This document shows positions 10,501-20,707 of a stretch of DNA of 64,000 bases, in pieces. The stretch covers positions 1,968,288-2,032,287 of the forward strand of contig NC_092676.1 in NCBI RefSeq assembly GCF_964355755.1, given 5' to 3'. The notes under the pieces were generated by a model. The model had not been told where the DNA came from. It made no database searches and saw only the letters and a program-made list of their open reading frames with translations. Position numbers and translations under genes: made by a program. The stretch comes from Antedon mediterranea (taxonomy: Eukaryota > Echinodermata > Crinoidea > Comatulida > Antedonidae). Within the stretch, counting starts at the first letter, position 1, and each line of letters opens with the position of its first letter.

Positions 10501-11175
10501 AAGCCACTCCGAGAGTGCATACCTCCGCCTACTGTAAAATTCTCGTACATAAGATTTCTCCGGTTAAAAAAAATATATATATATTTGTGTGTGTCTTAAT
10601 GCTGTTTGTGATTTAGGCTAATTTCACTACAAGCATGTGTATGCGAGTTTGGTGTAGTGGTTATGTAACAAGCCTTTCAATTAACAATAGCTTCAGTTGA
10701 CTAACAATAGAACAGCAACGCGAAAATCAAACGAGTGAATTTGAAAAGAAAATAGGTTTTTTAAACTACTGGCATCAATAAACGTGCACATTAAATCAAA
10801 TTATGTTTTAAAATTACAAATCACAAATTATAACTCTTGCCTCTTGTACAAAAATGAAGTTTTTTGGACAAGTAGTTCTCGAGAAAATGCAATTTCAGTA
10901 TACTACTTGTTACTTTAAGACTGCTCGCCGGCTTTCGAAAAATTCTGTCCTACCTTTTAACACTAGCAGGTCTGAAAAGTATACTAAAAAGTGGTCCAGA
11001 ATTTGGACAATGGTCCCAAAATTTAATCGAATGGTCCTTGACCACATATCTATCTGTATATTCATTTTGGTAAAGATCTTGTAATTACTTTTTGAGTAAT
11101 CCTGCTAACAAATAAACAAACAAACAAACAAACACACGCTACCGATTACATATACCTCCTTGGTGGAGGTAAATT
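10501..11175. mobile_element. Non-autonomous mobile element of about 0.67 kb (type uncertain)
   Basis: The paralogous spacer at 15155 reads continuously where this copy has about 670 extra bases, so it is an insertion. The left end carries CATACCTCCGCC and the right end ACCTCCTTGGTGGAGGT, a palindromic hairpin, preceded by (CAAA)n. No coding frame is credible. Helitron-like and other non-autonomous classes are possible. Clear target duplication is not visible. Confidence 0.5.
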
Positions 11176-11888
11176 ACTCAAATTTATTATTGTCAAGTGT
11201 ACATAATACATCAAAACCATTTTATAAGCAAACAAAAAATTTAATAATTGAATCACCTTTATTAGACAAATCTGTGTGATGAAGTTTTTTACAGGAAGTC
11301 TTTAAAGGAAAGTTTATGCCAAGAAGATACAGTAGAATATGATTTTTGCTGTTAATATTCAAACTGTAAAATTTGTGCATTTTGTGAAATGAAAAGTTAA
11401 ACAAAAACAGCTTACTGGTATTTACTGTACCTACAGTTAATACTAGAAATGTGTAATCCCACCACCACAAACACAAAATAACCCTGTCGTTTAGCAACCA
11501 CCTACTTTAATTTGATTGTCAAGATGGTTCATAAATGTTTGTGTTATATTATTTATAGTACATTAAGTAATTTAAGGAAGTACATTATAGAGATATAGGT
11601 TTTGCATTATAATATTAAAAACTAAATTGTTCAGATTGAATCCTGTACGGAAGTTTGAAAAATTTTTTTGTTTGCATTATGTGAACTTGTTGGTTTCCTT
11701 CTTGTTATATGATCTTGATTTAATCATGTTGTTTGTAGATTTAAACAATTGAAAAAAACAAAATACAAGTTTTCGATATTCTGTTGCTAAATTATATTTA
11801 TTTGTACAAGACAATTTGCAGGCTTTATACATTTGAAGCATAAAGTAACATTTGTGTTTTTTTACATCACAGCATGGACATATAACAT
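11176..11888. other. Intergenic spacer of the duplicated unit
   Basis: Matches 15170-15867 and 45490-46100 closely. It contains the recurring GTTTATGCCAAGAAGATA block but no signal peptide or ectodomain beside it, so it is probably the 5' flank of a copy lost by deletion. Confidence 0.5.
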
Positions 11889-12012
11889 CTATGTTAATTT
11901 GTCGTTCATTGCATAGTAAACCTCATCTTCCGCATTTGTCTGTAGAACATCAGATGAATTCTCACCCACACTTGCACCACTGTTTCTTTGATAGTACACA
12001 GCAGGTTCCACT
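11889..12012 (-). other. Orphan juxtamembrane ORF segment, candidate alternative terminal exon (copy a)
   Basis: Open for about 40 codons on the minus strand, ending at TAG 11889-11891. It encodes EPAVYYQRN, SSDVLQTNAEDEVYY and NDKLT, clearly related to the cytoplasmic juxtamembrane part of the receptors. Its 5' edge is CTCATTCAG followed by AGTGG, a fair splice acceptor. It lies downstream of the short-tail gene and its orphan repeat array. It may be a spliced alternative 3' exon or a relic. Confidence 0.45.
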
Positions 12013-12066
12013 CTGAATGAGAACGTGTTTTATTCTATTGTATCTATTTTTCCTGTGGAATGTTAC

Positions 12067-13140
12067 CTATAATTTGGTAAAACATTGCCTTTTCTGCTGT
12101 CTCTCATTTCTTGCATTTTGTAACCTCTTGTTTTCAATCACAGTGTTTGAGCTAACATAGTCAGTCTGTTCTGGTGTTTCTCTGTCCTCATTTCTTGCAT
12201 TTTGTAATCTCTTCTTTTCAATCACAGTGTTTGAGCTAACATAGTCAGTCTTTTCTGCTGTCTCTCTGTTCTCATTTCTTGCATTTTGTAACCGCTTCTT
12301 TTCAATCACAGCATCAGAGCTAACATAGTCAGTCTGTTCTGCTGTCTCTCTGTTCTTGTTTATTGCATTTTGTAACCTCTTGTTTTGAATCACAGTGTTT
12401 GAGCTAACATAGTCAGTCTGTTCTGATGTCTCTCTGTTCTTTTTTATTGCATTTTGTAACCTCTTCTTTTCAATCACAGTGTTTGAGCTAACATAGTCAT
12501 TCTGTTCTGCTGTCTCTCTGTTCTCGTTTATTGCATTTTGTAACCTCTTGTTTTCAATCACAGTGTTTGGGCTAACATAGTCAGTCTGTTCTGCTGTCTC
12601 TCTGTTCTCATTTATTGCATTTTGTAATCTCTTCTTTTCAATCACAATGTCAGACCTAACATAGTCAGTCTGTTCTGATGTCTCTCTGTTCTCATTCCTT
12701 GCATTTTGTAACCTCTTGTTTTCAATCACAGTGTCAGAGCTAACATAGTCAGTCTGTTCTGGTGTCTCTCTGTTCTCATTTCTTGCATTTTGTAATCTCT
12801 TCTTTTCAATCACAGTGTCAGAGCTAACATAGTCAGTCTGTTCTGCTGTCTCTCTGTTCTCGTTTATTGCATTTTGTAACCGCTTCTTTTCAATCACAGC
12901 ATCAGAGCTAACATAGTCATTCTGTTCTGATGTCTCTCTGTTCTTTTTTATTGCATTTTGTAACCTCTTCTTTTCAATCACAGTGTTTGAGCTAACATAG
13001 TCAGTCTGTTCTGCTGTCTCTTTGTTCTCATTTCTTGCATTTTGTAATCTCTTCTTTTCAATCACAGTGTCAGAGCTAACATAGTCAGTCTGTTCTGCTG
13101 TCTCTCTGTTCTCGTTTATTGCATTTTGTAACTCTTGTTT
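12067..13140 (-). repeat. 84-bp tyrosine-repeat array downstream of short-tail receptor copy 4
   Basis: About 12-13 tail units (YVSSNTVIE, YVSSDAVIE and others) remain in one open frame of 332 codons (12067-13065), although the receptor at 13179 ends in a stop before them and a 1-nt loss near 13130 changes frame. Many units carry SNTVI, NEDRET or INKNRET variants, so this array is less homogenised than that of copy 1. It ends with NERQQKRQCFTKL. It is either a relic tail or sequence reached by splicing or readthrough. Confidence 0.8.
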
Positions 13141-13178
13141 TCAATCACAGTGTCAGAGTTAACATAGGAATGTTTGGT

Positions 13179-14297
13179 TTATTCTGCTGTATGATCGTCA
13201 ATTGAACAGTAAAGCTCATTTTTTTCAATGGTTTGCAAGACATTAGAAGTATCACCAACATTAATTGTGTCAATGTTACTTTGATAGTGCACAACAGGTA
13301 CAGGTGTGTTGTGATGTTTTCTCTTTTGTTGTTCATAATAACACACAAACACATTAAGTAAAACTATCAGTAGGCCTATTATAATACAGGTGCTTGTTAC
13401 AAATATTATGGTTATTTGATTAGTTTTCATGCTTTCTGTTGCATCTTCAATTGTGAATGCTATCTCATGAGATCTGTTCTGAACATCAGTACTCACCAGA
13501 CACATAACTGTGTAGTTACCAGCTGGTAAATTACCAAAGCATCTTTCATCTGTCTCTAGCTGGTCATCATTCCCTGTCAATTTTTCCTCATTCAAACTCC
13601 AATCATATATTTTCTTGTCACCAGATCCACCTTCTGCATAGCACTTAAAGCAATTCTGGTTCACATCAACTTCAGGTGTTTCAGAGTATAACCTTTTAAC
13701 ATCCACCTTTAATTGAAGGTGAACTGTCAATATCAATGTGTAGCAGTAAATATATCTATTGTTTAAAATACAATAGAAAAATATCCCTTCTCCAGAATGA
13801 AAACCTTTTAAAGTCTGATTAATTGTAACAGTGTTAGTATCTGTAAGATGAATCTGTGTAATGTTGTGCTTTCCTTGGATCCAACCAATTGTCACTTCAT
13901 AATGGATGTTAAGAAATCTGTTCATGTTACATGAAATATTTAATTCCTCTCCTTCAATGATGTCTTTCATGTTGTCACAATAAAGTTTTACACGTTTTGG
14001 TTGAAGTGCAAACCATATTACCTGTACATTGGACGTCGGAACCAAATACTGTAATCTATCCTTTTGACATGTGTATATTCCTGTTTGGTGACCAAAAGAA
14101 ATAAAAAGTGGACATTTAACTGCAACATTTTTTCCAACTATTTTCCATTTACTTGATGTCATTTTCACAGTTATTTTGGAGTTTGATGAGTAATTAAAAC
14201 TTCTTTCAAATTTTACCAACTCTTTTGAAGCTCCATGTCTGAATATCAACAACCAGGTCACAAGTACAATAATGATATTAAGGAATTTCAAATTCAT
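13179..14297 (-). CDS. Receptor copy 4: Ig-like receptor, short-tail form
   Basis: The start is set at 14295-14297 (MNLKFLNIIIVLVTW) because the 18 codons upstream have no counterpart as a leader in paralogues. The ORF has 372 residues. The ectodomain is almost the same as copy 3, with IGWIQGKHNIT, CFKCYAEGG and YTVMCLVS. The stalk is short (EDATESMKTNQ), followed by a TM (FVTSTCIIIGLLIVLLNVFVC) and CYYEQQKRKHHN. The cytoplasmic part ends NELYCSIDDHTAE then TAA. The YCSI motif is kept and the tyrosine repeats are excluded. The same TAA occurs in three other copies, so it is probably an inherited subfamily feature and not a fresh mutation. Confidence 0.8.
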   Translation of the reverse strand: MNLKFLNIIIVLVTWLLIFRHGASKELVKFERSFNYSSNSKITVKMTSSKWKIVGKNVAVKCPLFISFGHQTGIYTCQKDRLQYLVPTSNVQVIWFALQPKRVKLYCDNMKDIIEGEELNISCNMNRFLNIHYEVTIGWIQGKHNITQIHLTDTNTVTINQTLKGFHSGEGIFFYCILNNRYIYCYTLILTVHLQLKVDVKRLYSETPEVDVNQNCFKCYAEGGSGDKKIYDWSLNEEKLTGNDDQLETDERCFGNLPAGNYTVMCLVSTDVQNRSHEIAFTIEDATESMKTNQITIIFVTSTCIIIGLLIVLLNVFVCYYEQQKRKHHNTPVPVVHYQSNIDTINVGDTSNVLQTIEKNELYCSIDDHTAE

Positions 14298-15867
14298 CTT
14301 TAAAACTTCTCTGTCTTGATGCAGTTTATAAATAACCAACTCCAAGTCCAAATGTGGTAAGAGACTGAGTGTGTTTGTAATAGTTTACTATACCAACAAG
14401 GAAGAATATACTTCAAGGGTTTGTTAAAGGTTTTTAACAGGAAGTCTTTAAAGGGAAGTTTATGCCAAGAAGATAGAATATGATTTTTGCTGCTAATATT
14501 CAAACTATAAAATTTGTGCATTTTGTGAAATGAAAAATTTACAGCTTTACAACAGCTTTACTTAATAATACTAGATGTGTCATCCCACAAACACAAAATA
14601 ATCCGTCTTTTAGCAACCACCTACTTTAATTTGATTATCAATATGCCTACTGAGTGTTTGTGTTTTAATAATAGTACATTCGGTAATTTAAGGAAGTACG
14701 TTATTGGATATTATAAGCTCTGCCATTACAATATTTAAAACTAAATTGTTTAGATTGAACACAAAATAATCCGTCTTTTAGCAACCACCTACTTTAATTT
14801 GATTATCAATATGCCTACTGAATGTTTGTGTTTTATAGTACATTCGGTAATTTAAGGAAGTACGTTATTGGATATTATAAGCTCTCCCATTACAATATTT
14901 AAAACTAAATTGTTTAGATTGAATGCTATACGGATATTTTAACGTGTTTTTTTTTCATTATGTGAACTTGTTGGTTTCCTTCTTGTTATATGATCTTGAT
15001 TTAATCATGTTGTTTGTAGATTTTACCAATTTAGAAAAAAAGCAATACAAGTTTTCTGATATTGTGGTGCTAAATTATATTTATTTTTACATTTGAAGCA
15101 AACAGTAACATTGCTGTTTTTTACATTACAGCATTTTGTTGAATCACATTGTCAATTAGTCAAATTTATTATTGTCAAGTCTACATAATACTTCAAAACC
15201 ATTTTATAAGCAAACAAAAAATTTAATAATTGAATCAGCTTTATTAGACAAATCTGTGTGATGAAGTTTTTTACAGGAAGTCTTTAAAGGAAAGTTTATG
15301 CCAAGAAGATACAGTAGAATATGATTTTTGCTGTTAATATTCAAACTGTAAAATGTGTGCATTTTGTGAAATGAAAAGTTAAACAAAAACAGCTTACTGG
15401 TATTAACTGTACCTACAGTTAATACTAGAAATGCGTTATCCCATCACCACAAACACAAAATAACCCTGTCGTTTAGCAACCACCTACTTTAATTTGATTG
15501 TCAAGATGGTTCATAAATGTTTGTGTTATATTATTTATAGTACATTAAAGTAATTTAAGGAAGTACATTATAGAGATATTATTATAGGTTTCGCATTATA
15601 ATATTTAAAACTAAATTGTTTAGATTGAATCCTGTTCGGAAGTTTGAAAATATTTTTTTATTGCATTATGTGAAGTTATTGGTTTCCTTCTTGTTATATG
15701 ACCTTGATTTAATCATGTTGTTTGTAGATTGAAAAAAACAAAATACAAGTTTTCGATATTCTGTTGCTAAATTATATTTATTTGTACAAGACAATTTGCA
15801 GGCTTTATACATTTGAAGCATAAAGTAACATTTGTGTTTTTTACATCACAGCATGGACATATAACAT
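14298..15867. other. Intergenic spacer with a local duplication
   Basis: The promoter-type box is at 14393-14410. A segment of about 180 bp starting CACAAAATAATCCGTC occurs twice in a row (about 14590-14755 and 14760-14935). The rest matches the flank at 11176-11888. No gene is supported. Confidence 0.6.
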
Positions 15868-15991
15868 CTATGTTAATTTGTCGTTAATTGCATAGTAAAC
15901 CTCATCTTCCGCATTTGTCTGTAGAACATCAGATGAATTCTCACCCACATTGGCATCCCTGTTTCTTTGATAGTACACAGCAGGTTCCACT
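15868..15991 (-). other. Orphan juxtamembrane ORF segment, candidate alternative terminal exon (copy b)
   Basis: Open through EPAVYYQRN, ENSSDVLQTNAEDEVYYAIND and KLT to a TAG at 15868-15870, with the acceptor-like CTCATTCAG at its 5' edge. It differs from copy a at a few codons without breaking the frame. It lies beyond the repeat array of the deleted copy 5. Confidence 0.45.
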
Positions 15992-16074
15992 CTGAATGAG
16001 AACATGTTTCATTCTATTGTATCTATTTTTCCTGTGGAATATTACCTATAATTTGGTAAAACATTGCCTTTTCT

Positions 16075-17310
16075 GCTGTCTCTCATTTCTTGCATTTTGT
16101 AACCTCTTCTTTTCAATCACAGTGTCAGAGCTAACATAGTCAGTCTGTTCTGCTGTCTCTCATTTCTCGCATTTTGTAACCTCTTCTTTTCAATCACAGT
16201 GTCAGAGCTAACATAGTCAGTCTGTTCTGCTGTCTCTCATTTCTTGCATTTTGTAACCTCTTGTTTTCAATCACAGTGTCAGAGCTAACATAGTCAGTCT
16301 GTTCTGCTGTCTCTCTGTTCTCATTTCTTGCATTTTGTAACCTCTTCTTTTCAATCACAGCATCAGAGCTAACATAGTCAGTCTGTTCTGCTGTCTCTCT
16401 GTTCTCGTTTTTTGCATTTTATAACCTCTTGTTTTCAATCACAGTGTCAGAGCTAACATAGTCAGTCTGTTCTGCTGTCTCTCTGTTCTCATTTCTTGCA
16501 TTTTGTAACCTCTTGTTTTCCATCACAGTGTCTGAGCTAACATAGTCAGTCTGTTCTGCTGTCTCTCTGTTCTCATTTCTTGCATTTTGTAACCTCTTCT
16601 TTTCAATCACAGTGTCAGAGCTAACATAGTCAGTCTGTTCTGCTGTCTCTCTGTTGTCATTTCTTGCATTTTGTAACCTCTTCTTTTCAATCACAGTGTC
16701 AGAGCTAACATAGTCAGTCTGTTCTGGTGTCTCTCTGTTCTCATTTCTTGCATTTTGTAACCTCTTCTTTTCAATCACAGTGTCAGAGCTAACATAGTCA
16801 GTCTGTTCTGCTGTCTCTCTGTTCTCATTTCTTGCATTTTGTAACCTCTTCTTTTCAATCACAGTGTCAGAGCTAACATAGTCAGTCTGTTCTGCTGTCT
16901 CTCTGTTCTCATTTCTTGCATTTTGTAACCTCTTCTTTTCAATCACAGTGTCAGAGCTAACATAGTCAGTCTGTTCTGCTGTCTCTCTTTTCTCATTTCT
17001 TGCATTTTGTAACCTCTTCTTTTCAATCACAGTGTCAGAGCTAACATAGTCAGTCTGTTCTGCTGTCTCTCTGTTCTCATTTCTTGCATTTTGTAACCTC
17101 TTCTTTTCAATCACAGCATCAGAGCTAACATAGTCAGTCTGTTCTGCTGTCTCTCTGTTCTCGTTTTTTTTCATTTTGTAACCTCTTGTTTTCAATCACA
17201 GTGTCAGAACTAACATAGTCAGTCTGTTCTGCTGTCTCTCTGTTCTCATTTCTTGCATTTTGTAACCTCTTGTTTTCAATCACAGTGTCAGAGCTAACAT
17301 AGTCAGTCTG
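16075..17310 (-). repeat. 84-bp tyrosine-repeat array of deleted receptor copy 5
   Basis: About 15 units, mostly YVSSDTVIEKK, with a long open stretch at 16419-17195. Three units at the left end lack the CTGTT motif between TCTC and CTCATT and are 9 bp short, one has TTTTTGCATTTTAT, and one lost bases near 17165. This is the longest array in the window. Confidence 0.85.
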
Positions 17311-17767
17311 TTCTTTCTGCTTTCTGTTGCATCTTCAATTGTGAATGCTATCTCATCAGATCAGTACTCACCAGACACATAACTGTGTAGTTACCAGCTG
17401 GTAAATTACCAAAGCATCTTTCATCTGTCTCTAGCTGGTCATCATTCTCTGTCAATTTTTCCTCATTCAAACTCCAATTATATATTTTCTTGTCACCAGA
17501 TCCACCTTCTGCATAGCACTTAAAGCAATTCTGGTTCACATCAACTTCAGGTGTTTCAGAGTATAACCTTTTAACATCCACCTTTAATTGAAGGTGAACT
17601 GTCTATATCATGTTTACTTGATGATTTAATTATCACTGGTTGCTTTAGTGAATGATTGGTAATAAAACCTCCTTTCAAATTGTACTAACTCTCTTGAAGC
17701 TCCATGTCTAAATATCAACAACCAGGTCACAAGTACAAAGATGATATTAAGAAATTTCAAAGCCATC
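16075..17767 (-). pseudogene. Receptor copy 5: internally deleted pseudogene
   Basis: The signal peptide (MALKFLNIIFVLVTW, start near 17765) and about 20 mature residues run directly into the third Ig-like module (17348-17581). Modules 1 and 2 are missing. Within module 3, a 13-nt loss after VSTD shifts the frame to a stop, and after ATES the sequence passes straight into the tail repeats with the TM and juxtamembrane region missing. Two deletions and a frameshift make a membrane receptor impossible. Confidence 0.8.
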
Positions 17768-18572
17768 TTTAAACCTCTCTCTGCTGATACAAGTCCAGAT
17801 GTGGTCAGAGACTGATTGTGTTTGTAATAGCTTACAATACTAATAAGGAAGATACTTGGGGGATTTTTTTGTAAACAGTTTTTTACAGGAAGTATTTAAA
17901 GGAAAGTTTATGCCAAGAAGATAGAATATGATTTTGACTACTTACAGTATATTGAAACTATAAAATATTTGCATTTTGTAAAATGAAAAATAGCTTACTG
18001 GTACTATATACTGTACCTATTAATACTACAAATGCGTCATCCCACCACCACAAACACAAAATAACCCCTGTCTTTTAGCAACCACCTACTTTAATTTTAT
18101 TATCAATATGCCTACTGAGTGTTTGTGTTATTATTAGTACATTAAGTAATTTAAGGAAGTACATTATTAGATATTATAAGGTCTCCCATTACAATATTTA
18201 AAACTACATTTTTCAGATTGAATGCTGTGCAGAAGTTTTAACATTTTTTTGGTGCATTATGTGAACTTGTTGGTTTCCTTCTTGTTATATGATCTTGATT
18301 TAATTATGTTGTTTTTTGTTTTTTCTCTCTTCTGTGAGGTTCACTCACCTTTATTTCAAAACATAAATAAACAATTGTATTATGTTTGTATATTATCTTT
18401 TTAAACATATACTATTTTCATCATGTTGTTTGTAGATTTAAACAATTGAAAAAAAACAAAATACAAGTTTTCAATATTATTCTGTTGCTAAATTTTATTT
18501 ATTTGTGCAAGACTATATTTGAAGCATAAGTAACATTTAAGTTTTTTTACATCACAGCGTGGACATATAACA
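17768..18572. other. Intergenic spacer
   Basis: Family 5' flank (AAGGAAGATACTTGG, GTTTATGCCAAGAAGATA), with a short insertion near 18310-18420 (TTTCTCTCTTCTGTGAGG onward) that is absent from paralogous flanks. No gene is supported. Confidence 0.5.
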
Positions 18573-18711
18573 TTATGTATTTTCATCATGTTCTGCTGTG
18601 TCATTAATTGCATAGTAAACCTCCTCTTCCGCATTTGTCTGTAGAACATCACATGAATTCTCACCCACACTGACACCATTGTTTCTTTGATAGTACACAG
18701 CAGGTTCCCCT
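18573..18711 (-). other. Orphan juxtamembrane ORF segment (copy c)
   Basis: Open through EPAVYYQRNNGVSVGENSC, EEEVYYAIND and TAEHDENT to TAA at 18573-18575. This variant extends into TAEHDENT where copies a and b end in KLT. The acceptor-like CTCATTCAG precedes it. It lies about 140 bp downstream of the short-tail gene that ends at 18851, close enough to serve as an alternative last exon. Confidence 0.45.
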
Positions 18712-18749
18712 CTGAATGAGAACATATTTATTCTATCTATTTTTCCTGT

Positions 18750-18840
18750 GGAATGTTACAATCACAGTGTCAGAGCTAACATAGTCTCTCTGTTCTCATT
18801 TCTTTAATCCTCTTCTTTTCAATGACAGTGTCTAACATAG
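18750..18840 (-). pseudogene. Degenerate remnant of two tail repeats
   Basis: Two shortened pieces of the 84-bp unit (SDTVI-like and KRIKEMRT-like) directly follow the short-tail stop. They are out of frame and shortened. The same pair occurs downstream of the paralogue at 37748. Confidence 0.65.
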
Positions 18841-18850
18841 GTTAATTTAA

Positions 18851-20044
18851 TTATTCTGCTGTATGATCATCAATTGAACAGTAAATCTCATTCTTTTCAA
18901 TGGTTTGCGAAACATTCAAAGTGTCACCAACACTAATTGTGTCATTATTACTTTGAAAGTGCACAACAGGTACAGGTGTGTTGCGATAGTTTCTCTTCTG
19001 TTGTTCATAACAACACACAATAAACCCAAGTAAAACTATCAGTAGGCCTATGATAGTGCTTGTTACAAATACTATGGTTATTTGATTAGTGTTCTTGCAT
19101 TTTGTCGGCATGCCAAATTTGATATCTTGAAATGTTGTTATTCTTTCGTTTACATCTTTGATTGTGAATGCTAACTCATCAGATCTGTTCTGAACATCAG
19201 TACTCACCAGACACTTGACAGTGTAGTTACCAGCTGGTAAATTACTAAAGCATCTTTCATCAGGTTCATTGTAATTATATTGAGTCATGATCCCCTCTCC
19301 TCTTAGTCCCAAATTATAAATTGTTTTATTACCAGATCCACCTTCTGCATAGCACTTAAAGCAATTCCGGTTTACATCAACTTCAGGTGTTTCATATAAC
19401 CTTTGAACCTCTACCATTAATTGAGAGTGAACCATCAATATCAATGTGTAGCAGTAAATACTTCTATAGTTTAAAATACAGTAGAAAAATATCCCTTCTC
19501 CAGGTTGAAAACCTTTTAAAGTCTGATTAATTGTAACAGTGTTAGTATCTGTAAGATGAGACTGTGTGATGTGGTGCTTTCCTTGGATCCAAATTATTGT
19601 GACATTAGTTTTGAAGTAAGCTCTGAAGTAATGCCTGTATTCCCTAATCATGTCACATGACATGTTTACTTCCTCTCCTTCAATGATGTCTTTTATTTCA
19701 TCACAATAAAGTTTTACATGCTTTCGTTGACCCTTTCGTTGACCCTTTCTCTGTGTAACATTTGATGAAGGAACCAAATATTGTAAACTATCATCATCTT
19801 GACATGTGTATATTCCTGTTTGGTGACCAAAAGAAATGAAAAGTGAACATTTAACTGCAACATCTTTTCCACCCACATGAACTATGTTCTGTTTACTTGA
19901 CGATGTAATTCTCACAGTTATTTTGGAGTTTGATGAGTAATAAAATATTCTTTCAAATTTTACCCACTCTTTTGAAGCTCCATGTCTAAATATCAACAAG
20001 CAGGTCATCATTACAAAAATAATATTAAGGAATTTCAAAGCCAT
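18851..20044 (-). CDS. Receptor copy 6: Ig-like receptor, short-tail form
   Basis: The start is at 20042-20044 (MALKFLNIIFVMMTCLLIF); 15 upstream codons in frame are not leader-like. The ORF has 397 residues. Module 1 has VAVKCSLFISF and YTCQDDD. A loop after it contains the in-frame duplication GQRKGQRKGQRKH. Module 2 has MSCDM, IWIQGKHHIT and FFYCILN. Module 3 has CFKCYAEGG and YTVKCLVS, but the usual YNWSL reads YNLGL, so the core tryptophan is lost. The stalk has TTFQDIKFGMP. The TM is followed by CCYEQQKRN, and the tail ends NEIYCSIDDHTAE then TAA. Confidence 0.8.
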   Translation of the reverse strand: MALKFLNIIFVMMTCLLIFRHGASKEWVKFERIFYYSSNSKITVRITSSSKQNIVHVGGKDVAVKCSLFISFGHQTGIYTCQDDDSLQYLVPSSNVTQRKGQRKGQRKHVKLYCDEIKDIIEGEEVNMSCDMIREYRHYFRAYFKTNVTIIWIQGKHHITQSHLTDTNTVTINQTLKGFQPGEGIFFYCILNYRSIYCYTLILMVHSQLMVEVQRLYETPEVDVNRNCFKCYAEGGSGNKTIYNLGLRGEGIMTQYNYNEPDERCFSNLPAGNYTVKCLVSTDVQNRSDELAFTIKDVNERITTFQDIKFGMPTKCKNTNQITIVFVTSTIIGLLIVLLGFIVCCYEQQKRNYRNTPVPVVHFQSNNDTISVGDTLNVSQTIEKNEIYCSIDDHTAE

Positions 20045-20707
20045 CTTTAAAACCTCTCTGTCTTGATGCAGGTTATAAAAAAAAAACAACTCCTGAAGTC
20101 CAGACGACGTCAGAGACTGAGTGTGTGTGTGTATAGTACTAGTTTACGATATACCAACAAGGAAGAATATACTTGGGAGATTTTGTTTACAGGAAGTTAA
20201 AGGGAAGTTTATGCCAAGAACAGAGAATATAATTTTTTCTACTTATATTGAAACTATAAAATGTGTGCATTTTGTGAAATGAAAAACAGCTTACTGGTAC
20301 TGTACCTACAGTATTAATACTAGATGTGTCATCCCACCACAAACAAAAAAAAACCCAGTCTTTTAGCAACCACCTACTTAATTTGATTATCAATATGCCT
20401 ACTGAGTGTTTGTGTTTTAATAGTATAGTACATTAAAGTAATTTAAGGAAGTACATTATAGAGATATTATAGTTTCGCATTACAATATTTAAAACTAAAT
20501 TGTTTAGATTGAATTCTGTACGGAAGTTTTAACGGTTTTCTTTTATTGCATTATGTGAACTTGTTGGTTTCCTTCTTGTTACATGATCTTGATTTAATTA
20601 TGTTGTTGGTAGATTTTAACAATTTAAAAAAAAAAGCAAAATACAAATTTTCTGATATTCTGTTGCTAAATTATATTTATTTGTACATTTGAAGCATATA
20701 GTACAGT
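20045..20707. other. 5' flank of receptor copy 6
   Basis: The family box is at 20154-20171. A CRE-like TGACGTCG (minus strand) lies near 20106-20113, between the box and the start. The rest matches other flanks, and no gene is supported. Confidence 0.5.

Noticed and set aside
14325-14333. TTTATAAA as the TATA box of receptor copy 4
   Set aside because: It is only about 30 bp from the start codon, which would leave almost no 5' leader; the TATA-like stretch beside the conserved box is better placed.
16075-17310. Regular repeats resembling a CRISPR array
   Set aside because: There are no unique spacers; the whole 84-bp period is repeated and coding, in a eukaryotic context.
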